Shown: one piece after another, positions 7,270 to 15,700 of the stretch
Layout of the letters: every line of letters begins with the position of its first letter
How positions within the stretch are numbered: position 1 is the first letter of the stretch
Assembly (NCBI GenBank): GCA_030042915.1
Contig: JASHYS010000311.1
Span: 1 to 19,819 of the forward strand
Origin: Acidobacteriaceae bacterium
GTDB taxonomy: Bacteria > Acidobacteriota > Terriglobia > Terriglobales > Acidobacteriaceae
DNA length: 19,819 nucleotides
Reading direction: 5' to 3'
Translations under genes and position numbers: made by a program
The notes under the pieces: model-generated
Told to the model about the DNA's origin: nothing
The model's input: only the letters and a program-made list of their open reading frames with translations
Database searches by the model: none

Positions 7270-7561
7270 TCAGAAAGATCGGCCGATATCGGGCCTCAGG
7301 GTGTACACACCTGTTTACTCGCCGGGGCCTCAGATGGCGTAAGCCGTATACACTTTTTCGCTCGCTCCGCGCTGTTTCGCCGCCGAGCGCTGCCGCCTAA
7401 CCCCTCTGCAATGAGTTTGTTCGCTTGCAATGACCAAGGTCGCACCAACCTAGCACCAACGGGGAATAGGCGACCCACCTTTGAATGTCGATCATAAAGG
7501 TACATCGCAAAACTATTGAGTCGAGCACCGTGAAATCAGCAAGCCGGACGATTGCACGCTC

Positions 7562-8983
7562 ATGACAAAAATTGGACTTTTTTCGGAAGACCGAACTTTG
7601 CACCCTCTTCTTTCTTCTGCCCTTGGTAAAGATTTCGAGGTTCTTCTCGAATCAGACAGGGAAGGGATGGACGCCCTGGTTGCTGCCCGGGGCTGCGATG
7701 TGATGATCCTCGATCTGTACGCCTCCGAGGATTCGCTCCCAGCGCGCATCGATTCCATCCGGCACCTCATCGCCTCCGATGTCCCCGCTATCCTGATGGC
7801 CGAAGACAGCCTTCGTTCCACGGCCTTCGAGCTGGTGCGCTCAGGAGCCTTTGGCTACTGTCGCCGCCCTCCCTCGATTCGCGATCTCAAGACCATGCTC
7901 ACCCGGGCATGTGAAACTTCTGCCCTGAAACAGCAACTATTTAGCGTGCAGCTCCACATCGAGGAGCCGGGCCGTTGCGACCGTATCATCGGATCGAGTC
8001 TGGCCATGCAGCGCGTCTATCAACTGGTGCGCAGCGTCACCAATCTCAATGCCGCTGTCCTGGTCACCGGCGAAAGCGGCACCGGAAAAGAGCTGATCGC
8101 CCGCGCCATCCATAATCTCGGCAGCCGCGCCAGCAAGCCCTTCGTCGCCGTCTCCTGTGGCGCCATCCCCGAAACTTTGATTGAAGCCGAGCTCTTCGGC
8201 CACGAAAAGGGCGCATTTACCGGCACCGTGGGCGCGCGTGAAGGCTATTTCGAGCAGGCTGCCGACGGCACCCTCTTCCTCGACGAGATCGGCGACCTTA
8301 GCCTCTTCACCCAGGTCAAGCTGCTGCGCGTGCTGCAGCAAATGGAGTTCAGCCGGCTGGGCTCGAGCAAGCTCATTCCCCTGCGCGCCCGTCTCATCTT
8401 CGCCACGCACCAGGATCTGGCCAAGCTCGTGGCCGAGGGCAAGTTCCGGCAGGACCTCTACTACCGCATTAACGTCATGCGCATTGAGTCGCCCCCGCTT
8501 CGCGAGCGGCCCGAGGATATCCCGCTCATCGCGCGCCATTTCATGCGCCACTATGCGGGCGTCTTCCAGAAACCCATGGAAGACATTGAGCGTGAAGCCC
8601 TTGAGGCGCTACAGAGCAACTCCTGGCCCGGCAACGTCCGTGAACTCGAGAACGTGATGCAGCGAGCCATCATTCTCGCTCCCGGACGTCATGTCCGCGC
8701 AGAGGACCTGAGCCTCAAGACGCAGGATCAGGATGACGAAGCGATCCCGTTCGACGAGGTCGTCAACATTGCCGATTACAACCCCGCGGGCTCGTTCGAG
8801 CGCCAGCTCCGCGATTACAAGATCAAGCTTGCCGTCGCGGCTGTTCGCGAAAACAACGGCAACAAGACACTTGCTGCTCGCAGCCTCTCTATCTCACGCG
8901 CCTACCTGCACCGCCTGCTTCGCCTCGCTGAGGCCGACCCGCTCTATGCCGAGCAGAACGTGCGCGAAACCGCCAGCGCTTGA
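7562..8983 (+). CDS. Sigma-54-dependent transcriptional activator (NtrC family response regulator)
   Basis: A 473-residue enhancer-binding protein in three parts. Residues 1-120 are a receiver-like domain with the acidic pair Glu9-Asp10 and phospho-acceptor Asp51 (ILDLY), but the usual Thr/Ser is Ala80 and the conserved Lys is Arg (CRRPP, about 101). Residues of about 140-375 are the AAA+ domain: Walker A GESGTGKE (170-177), GAFTGT (217-222), the loop that contacts sigma-54, Walker B TLFLDEIGDL, and WPGNVRELENV. The C-terminal Fis-type helix-turn-helix is NGNKTLAARSLSISRAYLHRLL. All activator parts are present. No clear Shine-Dalgarno precedes the ATG. Divergent position suggests the tad operon as a target; that is inference. 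The altered receiver may respond atypically to phosphorylation. Confidence 0.92.
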   Translation: MTKIGLFSEDRTLHPLLSSALGKDFEVLLESDREGMDALVAARGCDVMILDLYASEDSLPARIDSIRHLIASDVPAILMAEDSLRSTAFELVRSGAFGYCRRPPSIRDLKTMLTRACETSALKQQLFSVQLHIEEPGRCDRIIGSSLAMQRVYQLVRSVTNLNAAVLVTGESGTGKELIARAIHNLGSRASKPFVAVSCGAIPETLIEAELFGHEKGAFTGTVGAREGYFEQAADGTLFLDEIGDLSLFTQVKLLRVLQQMEFSRLGSSKLIPLRARLIFATHQDLAKLVAEGKFRQDLYYRINVMRIESPPLRERPEDIPLIARHFMRHYAGVFQKPMEDIEREALEALQSNSWPGNVRELENVMQRAIILAPGRHVRAEDLSLKTQDQDDEAIPFDEVVNIADYNPAGSFERQLRDYKIKLAVAAVRENNGNKTLAARSLSISRAYLHRLLRLAEADPLYAEQNVRETASA

Positions 8984-9023
8984 TTGCCCCAATTGGCTAC
9001 TGACTGTTGGCTGTTTTTCTAAT

Positions 9024-9048
9024 CCCTATTCCCTAACCCCTAATCCCC
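9024..9048 (-). repeat. Telomere-like, quadruplex-type G-run array
   Basis: On the minus strand four G-runs lie close together, G4-N4-G4-N3-G3-N4-G3, with spacers ATTA, TTA and AATA. This fits the G3+N1-7 quadruplex rule and resembles degenerate TTAGGG repeats. It begins 9 bases after the fabG stop, so it would be in the fabG mRNA 3' end, in the gap between two converging genes. A run of eight A (minus strand) sits between stop and G-runs. Confidence 0.55.
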
Positions 9049-9056
9049 GTTTTTTT

Positions 9057-9803
9057 TCACCCCATAAACATGCCGCCATTCACGTCCAGCACGTGACCGG
9101 TAATATAGGATGCGGCATCCGAGGCCAGAAACTTCACCGCCTGCGCCACGTCCTTGGGCGTTCCCCGTCGTCCCAGCGGAATGGTCGCCAGCATGGCTTT
9201 GGTCACTTCCTCGCTCAGCACCGCCGTCATCGGCGTCTCAATATAGCCCGGCGCCACAGCGTTCACCGTAATTCCGCGCGACGCCACCTCGCGCGCCAGC
9301 GACTTCGTAAATCCGATGATTCCCGCCTTCGACGCGGCGTAATTCACCTGCCCCGCCTGTCCCGCGCGCCCCACCACGCTGGCGATGCTCACAATGCGTC
9401 CCCAGCGGTTCTTCAGCATCGGGCTCAGCAGCGCCTGCGTCAGAAGAAAGGCTCCGGTCAGGTTGATGCTCAGCACCAGGTTCCAATCCGCGGGCTTCAT
9501 GCGCAGCATCAGGTTGTCGCGCGTGATGCCGGCGTTGTTCACCAGGATTTCCACCTTGCCGAACTTTTCCAGCACCGCTTTGGCGCCCGCCTCAATCGAC
9601 TCCTCGCTGGCCACATTGATGGTGAAGGCCGTCGCGTCGATCCCCTGCGCCTTCAGTTCGCCCACCGTCTCGGCCAGCTTGGCCTCGTTCACGTCGGCCA
9701 GCACCAGCACCGCTCCGGCCGCGGCCAGCTCCTCGGCAATGGCGCGCCCGATCCCCTGTGCTCCGCCCGTCACCAGCGCAATCCTTCCATGCAAATCTCC
9801 CAT
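9057..9803 (-). CDS. fabG: 3-oxoacyl-ACP reductase FabG (SDR family)
   Basis: A 248-residue classical short-chain dehydrogenase with FabG length and motifs. It reduces 3-oxoacyl-ACP with NADPH in cytoplasmic fatty-acid elongation. Seen: the Rossmann motif TGGAQGIG (12-19), NNAG (89-92), and a full catalytic tetrad Asn114, Ser142, Tyr155, Lys159 (YAASK). The ending ITGHVLDVNGGMFMG is typical of FabG. The ATG at 9803 is chosen because AGAGGT (9813-9818) lies nine bases upstream and the protein then starts right at the first strand; an ATG at 9821 would add six residues. It stands apart from other fab genes here, so the physiological substrate could also be another beta-ketoacyl or hydroxyacyl compound. 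Confidence 0.9.
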   Translation of the reverse strand: MGDLHGRIALVTGGAQGIGRAIAEELAAAGAVLVLADVNEAKLAETVGELKAQGIDATAFTINVASEESIEAGAKAVLEKFGKVEILVNNAGITRDNLMLRMKPADWNLVLSINLTGAFLLTQALLSPMLKNRWGRIVSIASVVGRAGQAGQVNYAASKAGIIGFTKSLAREVASRGITVNAVAPGYIETPMTAVLSEEVTKAMLATIPLGRRGTPKDVAQAVKFLASDAASYITGHVLDVNGGMFMG

Positions 9804-9850
9804 CGTCCGTTGACCTCTCATGGCGCACTCTTCGCAAGCCGCGCCGTTCC

Positions 9851-9870
9851 CGCCCGATTATAAACGGGCG
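9851..9870 (-). promoter_or_regulatory. Possible fabG promoter -10 box inside a palindrome
   Basis: A perfect TATAAT occurs on the minus strand at 9857-9862, about 54 bases before the fabG ATG. It lies in the spacer of a perfect 6-bp inverted repeat, CGCCCG (9851-9856) and CGGGCG (9865-9870). No good -35 box is visible at 16-18 bases. The layout would suit an operator covering the -10 element, or the repeat could be a plain hairpin. Confidence 0.4.
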
Positions 9871-9927
9871 ATGCGCACGCCTTTCCATCGGTTCTGTTGA
9901 GGAATCGAGCGTCAGCAGGATGGAGCC

Positions 9928-9951
9928 AGCAGCTAGTAGCTAGTAGCTGCT
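9928..9951. repeat. AGCTAGT tandem repeat with hairpin potential
   Basis: AGCTAGT occurs twice in tandem and then AGCTGCT. The stretch also forms a perfect 8-bp stem, AGCAGCTA (9928-9935) and TAGCTGCT (9944-9951), with an 8-base loop. It sits right after the DUF2071 stop on the minus strand, where it could act as a 3' stem. There is no U-run on that strand, so an intrinsic terminator is not supported. Confidence 0.5.
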
Positions 9952-9952
9952 T

Positions 9953-10759
9953 TTACGACGGCGTCGCCGCCACTGTTACCGGCCGGCCAGCCAGCGCCGG
10001 CCGCACCAGCTCCGCGGGCCACACATACACCGCCAGCCGACGCGAGTAGTGCAGCACCGGCTCACGGTCGGGCAGCGCCAGGCCCACTGAAGTGGCCAGG
10101 TCGTTGCGTTCGATCTCGGCTTCCGCTTCTTCCAGCGGCCAGGGCACATGATGCAGATTGGCCCGGATCGGCTCGCCTCCGCGATTGGTGCTGAACACGC
10201 ACGGCCGCTCCGTCACAAAATATTCAAACGAGCCGGGTCGAACCTCCACTGTCTTCGGCGTCGGTCCCAATCCCCGGTAGCGCGCTTTGAAAATCACCTC
10301 CGGCCGCGAAAACCGCCGCCGGCTGTAGAACGCAAACTCCCGCTCCGAGCGCGGCGCCAGGTGCATCTCCGCCAGCCGGTAGGGCAGGTGATACAACGCG
10401 TGCGCCATGGCTACCGCCAGCAGATTGCTCGAATCAATTGAAAAACAGTAGAAGCCCGGCGTTCCCGTAAACCGGTCCCGTACGTAGGTACGCAAATTCA
10501 GGTCAGGAAAGCGCCGCATCCCCGGAATCGGCGGCACGCCGCGGATTTTCAACCGGTCAAGCCAGAACGGCACCGCGCCCAGCCATGCCGACCCCTGGTA
10601 GGCGTCCGCTTCCAGCCACTCCGGCAGAACCGCCTGAATCGCGTCCGAGGCAATCGGCCAATGCGCTAACAGTAAATCGTTCCAGCGCTGGGTCATCGCC
10701 CAGCGGCCCGCCGGCAAAGGCCGCGGCTTGTGCGACGTTCGCACCAAAAACTCCCGCAT
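9953..10759 (-). CDS. DUF2071 (YqjF-like) domain protein
   Basis: A 268-residue protein of the DUF2071/YqjF family, whose biochemical role is unknown. The family opening is visible at MTQRWNDLLLAHWPI (residues 22-36), followed by VLPEWLEADAYQGSAWLGAVPFWLDRLKIRGVPPIPGMRRF. Later come LNLRTYVRD, GFYCFSIDSSNLLAV and FYSRR. No signal peptide or membrane helix is seen; a soluble protein is expected. ATG 10759 has GGGAG five bases upstream and is preferred. The internal ATG (residue 22) matches the usual family start but has no ribosome-binding site. It is divergent from thyX, with 137 bases between starts. A stem-loop hairpin, GCGAGC and GCTCGC with a 4-base loop (10796-10811), lies in that gap. 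Confidence 0.85.
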   Translation of the reverse strand: MREFLVRTSHKPRPLPAGRWAMTQRWNDLLLAHWPIASDAIQAVLPEWLEADAYQGSAWLGAVPFWLDRLKIRGVPPIPGMRRFPDLNLRTYVRDRFTGTPGFYCFSIDSSNLLAVAMAHALYHLPYRLAEMHLAPRSEREFAFYSRRRFSRPEVIFKARYRGLGPTPKTVEVRPGSFEYFVTERPCVFSTNRGGEPIRANLHHVPWPLEEAEAEIERNDLATSVGLALPDREPVLHYSRRLAVYVWPAELVRPALAGRPVTVAATPS

Positions 10760-10896
10760 GGCTACTCCCGTGCGTCCGGGCGCTCCCGCTCTCCTGCGAG
10801 CTCGGGCTCGCGGCGTTTCATCACCCGTTGGGGGTCACCGCAGTCCGAACGCGCGGGTGCTCCCTCATGCCGTATTCTGTCCGCGAGAGCATCCTC

Positions 10897-12507
10897 ATGT
10901 CCAGTGAATCTTTACCTCATCCCTCCGCTCATAACCAGACTGAAGTCTTCGCCGTCCATGGCGCCGACCCTGAAATCCTCGCCTTCGGCATGGCCAAGTA
11001 CTCCCGCTCCGCGCTTTCCATGCGCCAGTCCCTGGCCGAAATCAGCACCCAGCGCGCTGAGCAGTTCCTCAACACCTTTTATTTTCAATACGGTCACCGC
11101 TCCATCGCCGACCTCGCCCATATTGCCTTCGCCGTCGAGCGCCTTAGCCTCATGGCCGCCATCGTCCTCGTTGACGAACCGCGCTGGGACGGCCAGGAGC
11201 GCTCCACCCGCTACCAGAACTTCCTCGAGTCCGGCTGGTATCTCCCTGATTTTGGGCAAGATCTGGCCACTGCCCAGCTCTATTCCCAAACCATCGACAG
11301 TCTCTTCGCCGCCTATCAGGGCGTCGCCGCCGCCGTCCTCGACCTGCTTCGCGCCCGCGTCCCGCGCCCCGAATCCCTGAAGCCCGAAACCTACGAACGC
11401 ACCCTCCGTGCCCGCGCCTTCGACGTCGCACGTTACCTTTTGCCGCTGGCCACCAACACCTCGCTCGGCCAGATTGTCAGTGCCCGCACTCTCGAAACCC
11501 AGGTCTCCCGCCTGCTTTCCCATCCCGCAGCCGAGATCCGTCTGCTGGGCGAAAAGCTCCGAGAAGCTGCCACCACTCCCGCCTGGAACCTCAACGCCGC
11601 CACCGCCCAATCCTTTATTGATAAGCTGGCCGCAACCGGCGGCGAAGTTGCTCCGCTCGTCGCCGAAGCCGCCGCACTCTTCACTCGCGACGTCCGCACC
11701 GCGCCCACCCTCGTCAAATACGCGCAGCCGAATCCCTACCTCACCCAGTCCCGCGTCGAACTCACGCAGGCCGCCACGGAAATTCTGAAAGACCTGCCTT
11801 CGGTACCCTCCCCTCGCGTCGATCTCGTTGAGTGCACCGAATCCCTCGAAGTCGAAATTGCCGCCACGCTTCTCTACTCCGTAAGTCACCGTCCCTATCG
11901 TCAGATCCGCGACCTCGTCGCCGCACTCCCGGGCTCACGGGTTTTGGAACTCATGGAGCTGGGGCTAAAGCACCGCGGCCGCCATGACGAAGTCCTGCGC
12001 GCCTTCCACGTCGGCGCTGCCCTCCGCTTCGACATCCTCATGGACATCGGCGGCTTCCGCGACATGCACCGTCATCGCCGTTGCACCCAGATCATCCAGG
12101 GCTTTACCGCGCATCATGGCTACGAAACGCCCGGCCCCGGCGACCTTCCCGCCGGCCCCAACAACGATTTCGACATCCTGGCCGCCGCCGGCGTTCTCGA
12201 CCACTACCGTGCTGCCGTCGAGTCCGCTCACCACGCCTCTGCCGCCATTGCCGCCGCGCCCGCTCCCGAAGCCGAGCAATCGGCGGCCTACGTTTTGCCC
12301 CTCGCCACGCGTATCCGCTCGCTCTTCAAAATGGATTTCGCTGAAGCCCAATACATCATCGAGCTCCGCTCCGCGCCGGCCGGCCACTTCAGCTACCGCC
12401 GCACCGCCTGGCAGATGTACCTCGCACTTCAGCGCCAGTACCCTGCGCTCGCCCCGGCCATCCGCGTCACCGATTTCACCCAGCCCATCGACCTCTTCCA
12501 GCGGTGA
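10897..12507 (+). CDS. thyX: Double-length FAD-dependent thymidylate synthase ThyX
   Basis: A 536-residue protein with two ThyX-like halves. ThyX makes dTMP from dUMP using methylenetetrahydrofolate, FAD and NADPH. The first half (to about 260) has FQYGHRSIADLAH, then DEPRW in place of the RHR triad, then the SxRY end in ERSTRY (101-106), and RYLLPLATNTSLGQIVSARTLE. The second half has RHR (392-394, DMHRHRRCTQ) but not the S-x-R-Y part; it ends with YVLPLATRI and LRSAPAGHFSYRR. The ThyX motif is thus shared between halves, which could form one composite site. Double-length ThyX proteins of about 530 residues occur in chlamydiae. ATG 10897 is chosen, with GAGAG upstream; ATG 10867 is possible and adds ten residues. 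Longer upstream starts give compositionally odd sequence. Confidence 0.88.
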   Translation: MSSESLPHPSAHNQTEVFAVHGADPEILAFGMAKYSRSALSMRQSLAEISTQRAEQFLNTFYFQYGHRSIADLAHIAFAVERLSLMAAIVLVDEPRWDGQERSTRYQNFLESGWYLPDFGQDLATAQLYSQTIDSLFAAYQGVAAAVLDLLRARVPRPESLKPETYERTLRARAFDVARYLLPLATNTSLGQIVSARTLETQVSRLLSHPAAEIRLLGEKLREAATTPAWNLNAATAQSFIDKLAATGGEVAPLVAEAAALFTRDVRTAPTLVKYAQPNPYLTQSRVELTQAATEILKDLPSVPSPRVDLVECTESLEVEIAATLLYSVSHRPYRQIRDLVAALPGSRVLELMELGLKHRGRHDEVLRAFHVGAALRFDILMDIGGFRDMHRHRRCTQIIQGFTAHHGYETPGPGDLPAGPNNDFDILAAAGVLDHYRAAVESAHHASAAIAAAPAPEAEQSAAYVLPLATRIRSLFKMDFAEAQYIIELRSAPAGHFSYRRTAWQMYLALQRQYPALAPAIRVTDFTQPIDLFQR

Positions 12508-12724
12508 CCCGATGCATGACCCCCAAGCTGCGGAACCCCATCCTTCAGTGCCTTGCGCAGAAAGGGCGGGGAACCTTCCTACCGCAGTCTCTGCGCTGAG
12601 CCGGCAGGGCACGCCATCGGGCGTGTCGCTTAGTCCAGCTTCGGTCACAATCGCGTAAACGCCGTGTGCTAGCCTACACGTCAAGCCTCTTTTTGAAGTC
12701 CCCCCGAGCCGCTCGGAGGTCGCG
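12508..12724. other. Intergenic region after thyX, before the TPR gene
   Basis: 217 bases without a gene. It holds an imperfect C-rich/G-rich stem-loop (12536-12571) and a small hairpin CACGCC-ATCG-GGCGTG (12610-12625). A split inverted repeat CGTGT (12663-12667) and ACACG (12676-12680) could be an operator upstream of the TPR gene. The ribosome-binding site GGAGGT is at 12715-12720. No intrinsic terminator with a U-run and no clear promoter were found. Confidence 0.5.
12536..12571. repeat. Imperfect CCCC/GGGG palindrome downstream of thyX
   Basis: CCCCATCCTTC (12536-12546) and GAAAGGGCGGGG (12560-12571) pair over about ten positions with one mismatch, one G-T pair and one bulge, around a 13-base loop. 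It resembles the stronger element at 17323-17364 in sharing a CCCCATCCT left arm, which suggests a family of dispersed palindromes. Confidence 0.4.
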
Positions 12725-15700
12725 GTGGCAAATACATCACGGCGGGCACTCCTTGTCTCTCTCCTTATTTCATGCGCCACGGCATGGCCGGCGATCGCGC
12801 AGAAGCCTGCGCCGCAACAGGAAGTCACGGTCGTTGTCGTCAACGCTCTGCCTCAGCCCGCGCAACCGGTAAAGGGCGTCAGCGTTTCGGTCATGTTCCA
12901 GAACGTCACCGATGCCCGCGGCGTCACCAACTCCCAGGGCCAGGCGCTGCTGCAGGTCTCGCCCGATGCCGCCCAGCAAAACGATCTGCACATTGAAGTC
13001 AGTGGCGCCGGCGATCTGGTGATCTACCAGCCCGCGGGCGGGCAATTGTCCGCGCTCTCGGCCACCATCGTCATCAGTCTGCTTCCAAAAGGCTCTCCGG
13101 CGCTGCTTGGACCGGCGCAGATCGAAGCCCTGCTTCATCGCGCGCTGCTTCAGGTCAACAGCCTGCAGAATCAGGTGAGCGCGCTGCGCCAGGGCGCCGC
13201 CAGTCAGAATCAGAATCCCGATCTCGGTGCATCCATCGCCGCATGGGCTCAGGTCAATGGATTCTCGACCGCGCAAGTCGATCAGCAGGTGCAGCAATGG
13301 GCCCAGAACGTCCAGAGGCAATCGGACCGCGCCACCACCGAGCAGAAGGCCCTGGCCGAACTGGCCCTCAAGCATTACGCCAGCGCCGCACAGCTCTTTA
13401 CCCAGGCCGGCAAAGCCGATCAGCAGCAGCTCGGCGACGAAGACTCGGAGGAACAGACGCTCGAGGCGCAGCAGAAGGCACTCGAGGCCGCCCGGCAGGC
13501 GATTGTCGACAAGGCGCGGGCCTCGCTGCGCCAGTTGCTCGACGACGCTCAGCAGGCGGCCGGCGCCCATCAGCTCAATCTGCAGTATCGCCAAGCCACG
13601 CTGGCGCTCGACAATGCCGAATCCGTCGCCCAGGCCGAGTACAAAAAGCATCCCGGCGACAAGGGAATCCACGTGCTGTGGCTTCAGGCCCTCTTCTACG
13701 CCGCCGATGCCCGCTGGTGCGAGGGCGAAATCGCTCCCGCCGGCCAGAGCCTTGCCTTGTTCGCGCAGGCCGCTGACGACTTTCAACTTCTGCAAAACGA
13801 ATATCTCGCACTCGGCGACCAGCATATGACCGCAGCCGCCCAGGGCAGCCTCGGCATTGCGCTTTCTGAAGAAGGCGAGCGCTCCGGCGGCGACAAATCC
13901 ATCGCCCTGCTCGGTCAGGCAGTTGACGCCTTCCAGAAAACACTCCAGGTCGATACCCAGGCTAGCTCTCCGCTGGAGTGGTCGAAGACCCAGAACGATC
14001 TGGCCGACACGCTCGAAAGTGAGGCCGAGCGCCTGGGCGGCGACAAAGGGGCTGCGCTACTCGGCCAGGCCATAGCGGCGTTTCAAAAGTCGCTCGAAGT
14101 GCAGACCAAAGCCGGCTCTCCTCAGGATTGGGCTTCGACGCAGAACAACCTCGCGATTGCCTATGAAGATGCAGGCGAACTGGCCGGCGGCAACAAGGCC
14201 ATGTCGATGCTCGATCAGGCGGCTGCGGCCGTCGCCAAGGCGCTCGAGGTGCGCACCCGCGCCGACTACCCCCAGGAGTGGGCGCAATCGCAAGTGAACC
14301 TGGGCAGCATCTACGTTGACGAGGGCGTCCGCAGCGGCGGCAATGCCGAGGCCTTGCTCGAAAAGGCCGTCGAGAGCTTTCAGAATGCGCTTCAGGTCTA
14401 CACCCGCGATGCTCTGCCGCAAATGTGGGCCACCGCCGAAGACGATCTAGGCGCCGCGCTCGACGACCAGGCAACCCACTCCAACGGGGATCAGTCGCTC
14501 GCTTTGCTGGGCAACGCGATCGAGGCATTTCAAAACGCGCTCCAGGTCGAAACCAAGACCGATCTGCCGCAGGACTGGGCCAAGACCCAAAACAACCTGG
14601 GCAAGGCTCTGAGCGACGAGGCCGACCGCGCCGGCGGCGACAAGGCCGCCGATCTGTTTGCGCAGGCCGCGCAGGCATTTCAAAACGCGCTCCAGGTGCA
14701 AACCAGAGACGAATTGCCGCAGCAATGGGCCTTGTCGCAAGCCAACCTTGGCGATGCGTTTCTCGATGAGAGCCGGCACGCCGCCGGCGACAAGGCGCGC
14801 GCCCTGCTCGCTCAATCGGTTCAGGCGTTCGAAAGCGCTCTCCAGGTTTTCACCCGGGCCAACTCGCCTCAGGACTGGGCAAGGACGCAAAGCCAGCTCG
14901 GTTCTGTGCTTGAGGAGCAGGGCGAACTCCTCGATGGCGACGCCGCCATGGGCATGCTCGACCGCGCGGTCAAGGCCTACCAGGACGCGCTCCAGGTGCG
15001 CACCCGCGACGACCTGCCGCAGGATTGGGGAGACACTGAAAACGACCTCGGCATCGCGCTGTCCGATGAGGCCGAGCGCTCAGTCGGCGAAAAGGCCACC
15101 GCCCTGTTTAGCCAGGCGGTGCAGGCCTATCAGGACGCGCTCCAGGTGCGCACCCAGGCCGATTTTCCCCAGGATTGGGCTGCCACCGAATATAACCTGG
15201 GCAATACGCTTCAGCAGCTCGGCGATCGTTCCAGCGACGCCCAGGCCGCCGTCCTGCTCGATCAATCGGTGAAGGCCTACGAGGGCGCGCTGCGGGTCGA
15301 AACCAAAACCGCACTGCCCCAGGACCACGCCCGCGCCGAATGTGGTCTCGCCCTCGCTCTGCTTTCAGAAGCCTTATTTGCAGCCCACGATAAAGCGGTC
15401 ACTCTCGATGCCGCCGCGGTACAGGCTTACGGCGAGGCGCTTGAAATCTATACTCCGGCCGGAGCCCCGCAGGACTGGGCGGACGCAGAATCGGGCCTCG
15501 GCACCGCTCTCGACGCCGAAGGACAGCTCGCTGCCGACGACAAGGCACTTCCTCTCTTCGATCAGGCGGTCCAGGCCTTCCAGAACGCGCTCAAAATTCG
15601 CACCCGCGCAGGACTCCCGCAGGACTGGACTGTCAGCGAGAGCCACCTGGCCAACGCGCTGCTGCACGAGGCCGAGCACTCCACCGCCGACCGCACCCAT

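Larger units (their letters stand above)
7187..7561. other. Divergent control region between the tad operon and the sigma-54 activator
   Basis: 375 bases without a supported gene, between two divergent genes. It holds a sigma-54-type promoter facing the tad operon, a 7-bp inverted repeat overlapping it, the near-identical 8-mers GTGTACAC (7301-7308) and GTATACAC (7346-7353), and the 9-mer GGGCCTCAG twice (7291-7299, 7325-7333). I found no Flp pilin gene here on either strand and no convincing sigma-70 promoter for the activator gene. Confidence 0.6.

Noticed and set aside
9045..9057. Intrinsic terminator at the T-run after the sigma-54 activator gene
   Set aside because: The T-run is not preceded by a stem-loop on the plus strand, so the termination signal cannot be supported.
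10585..10896. N-terminal extension of ThyX to 640 residues
   Set aside because: The added 104 residues are Pro/Ala/Arg-rich, run antisense to the DUF2071 start and have no ThyX similarity.
10912..11889. A 325-residue open frame antisense to thyX
   Set aside because: It mirrors the ThyX frame, is Gly-rich and low in variety, and has no motif; it is a GC-driven shadow of a clear gene.
12770..13825. A 351-residue open frame antisense to the TPR gene
   Set aside because: It is opposite a coherent signal-peptide protein and resembles no family; a shadow frame.
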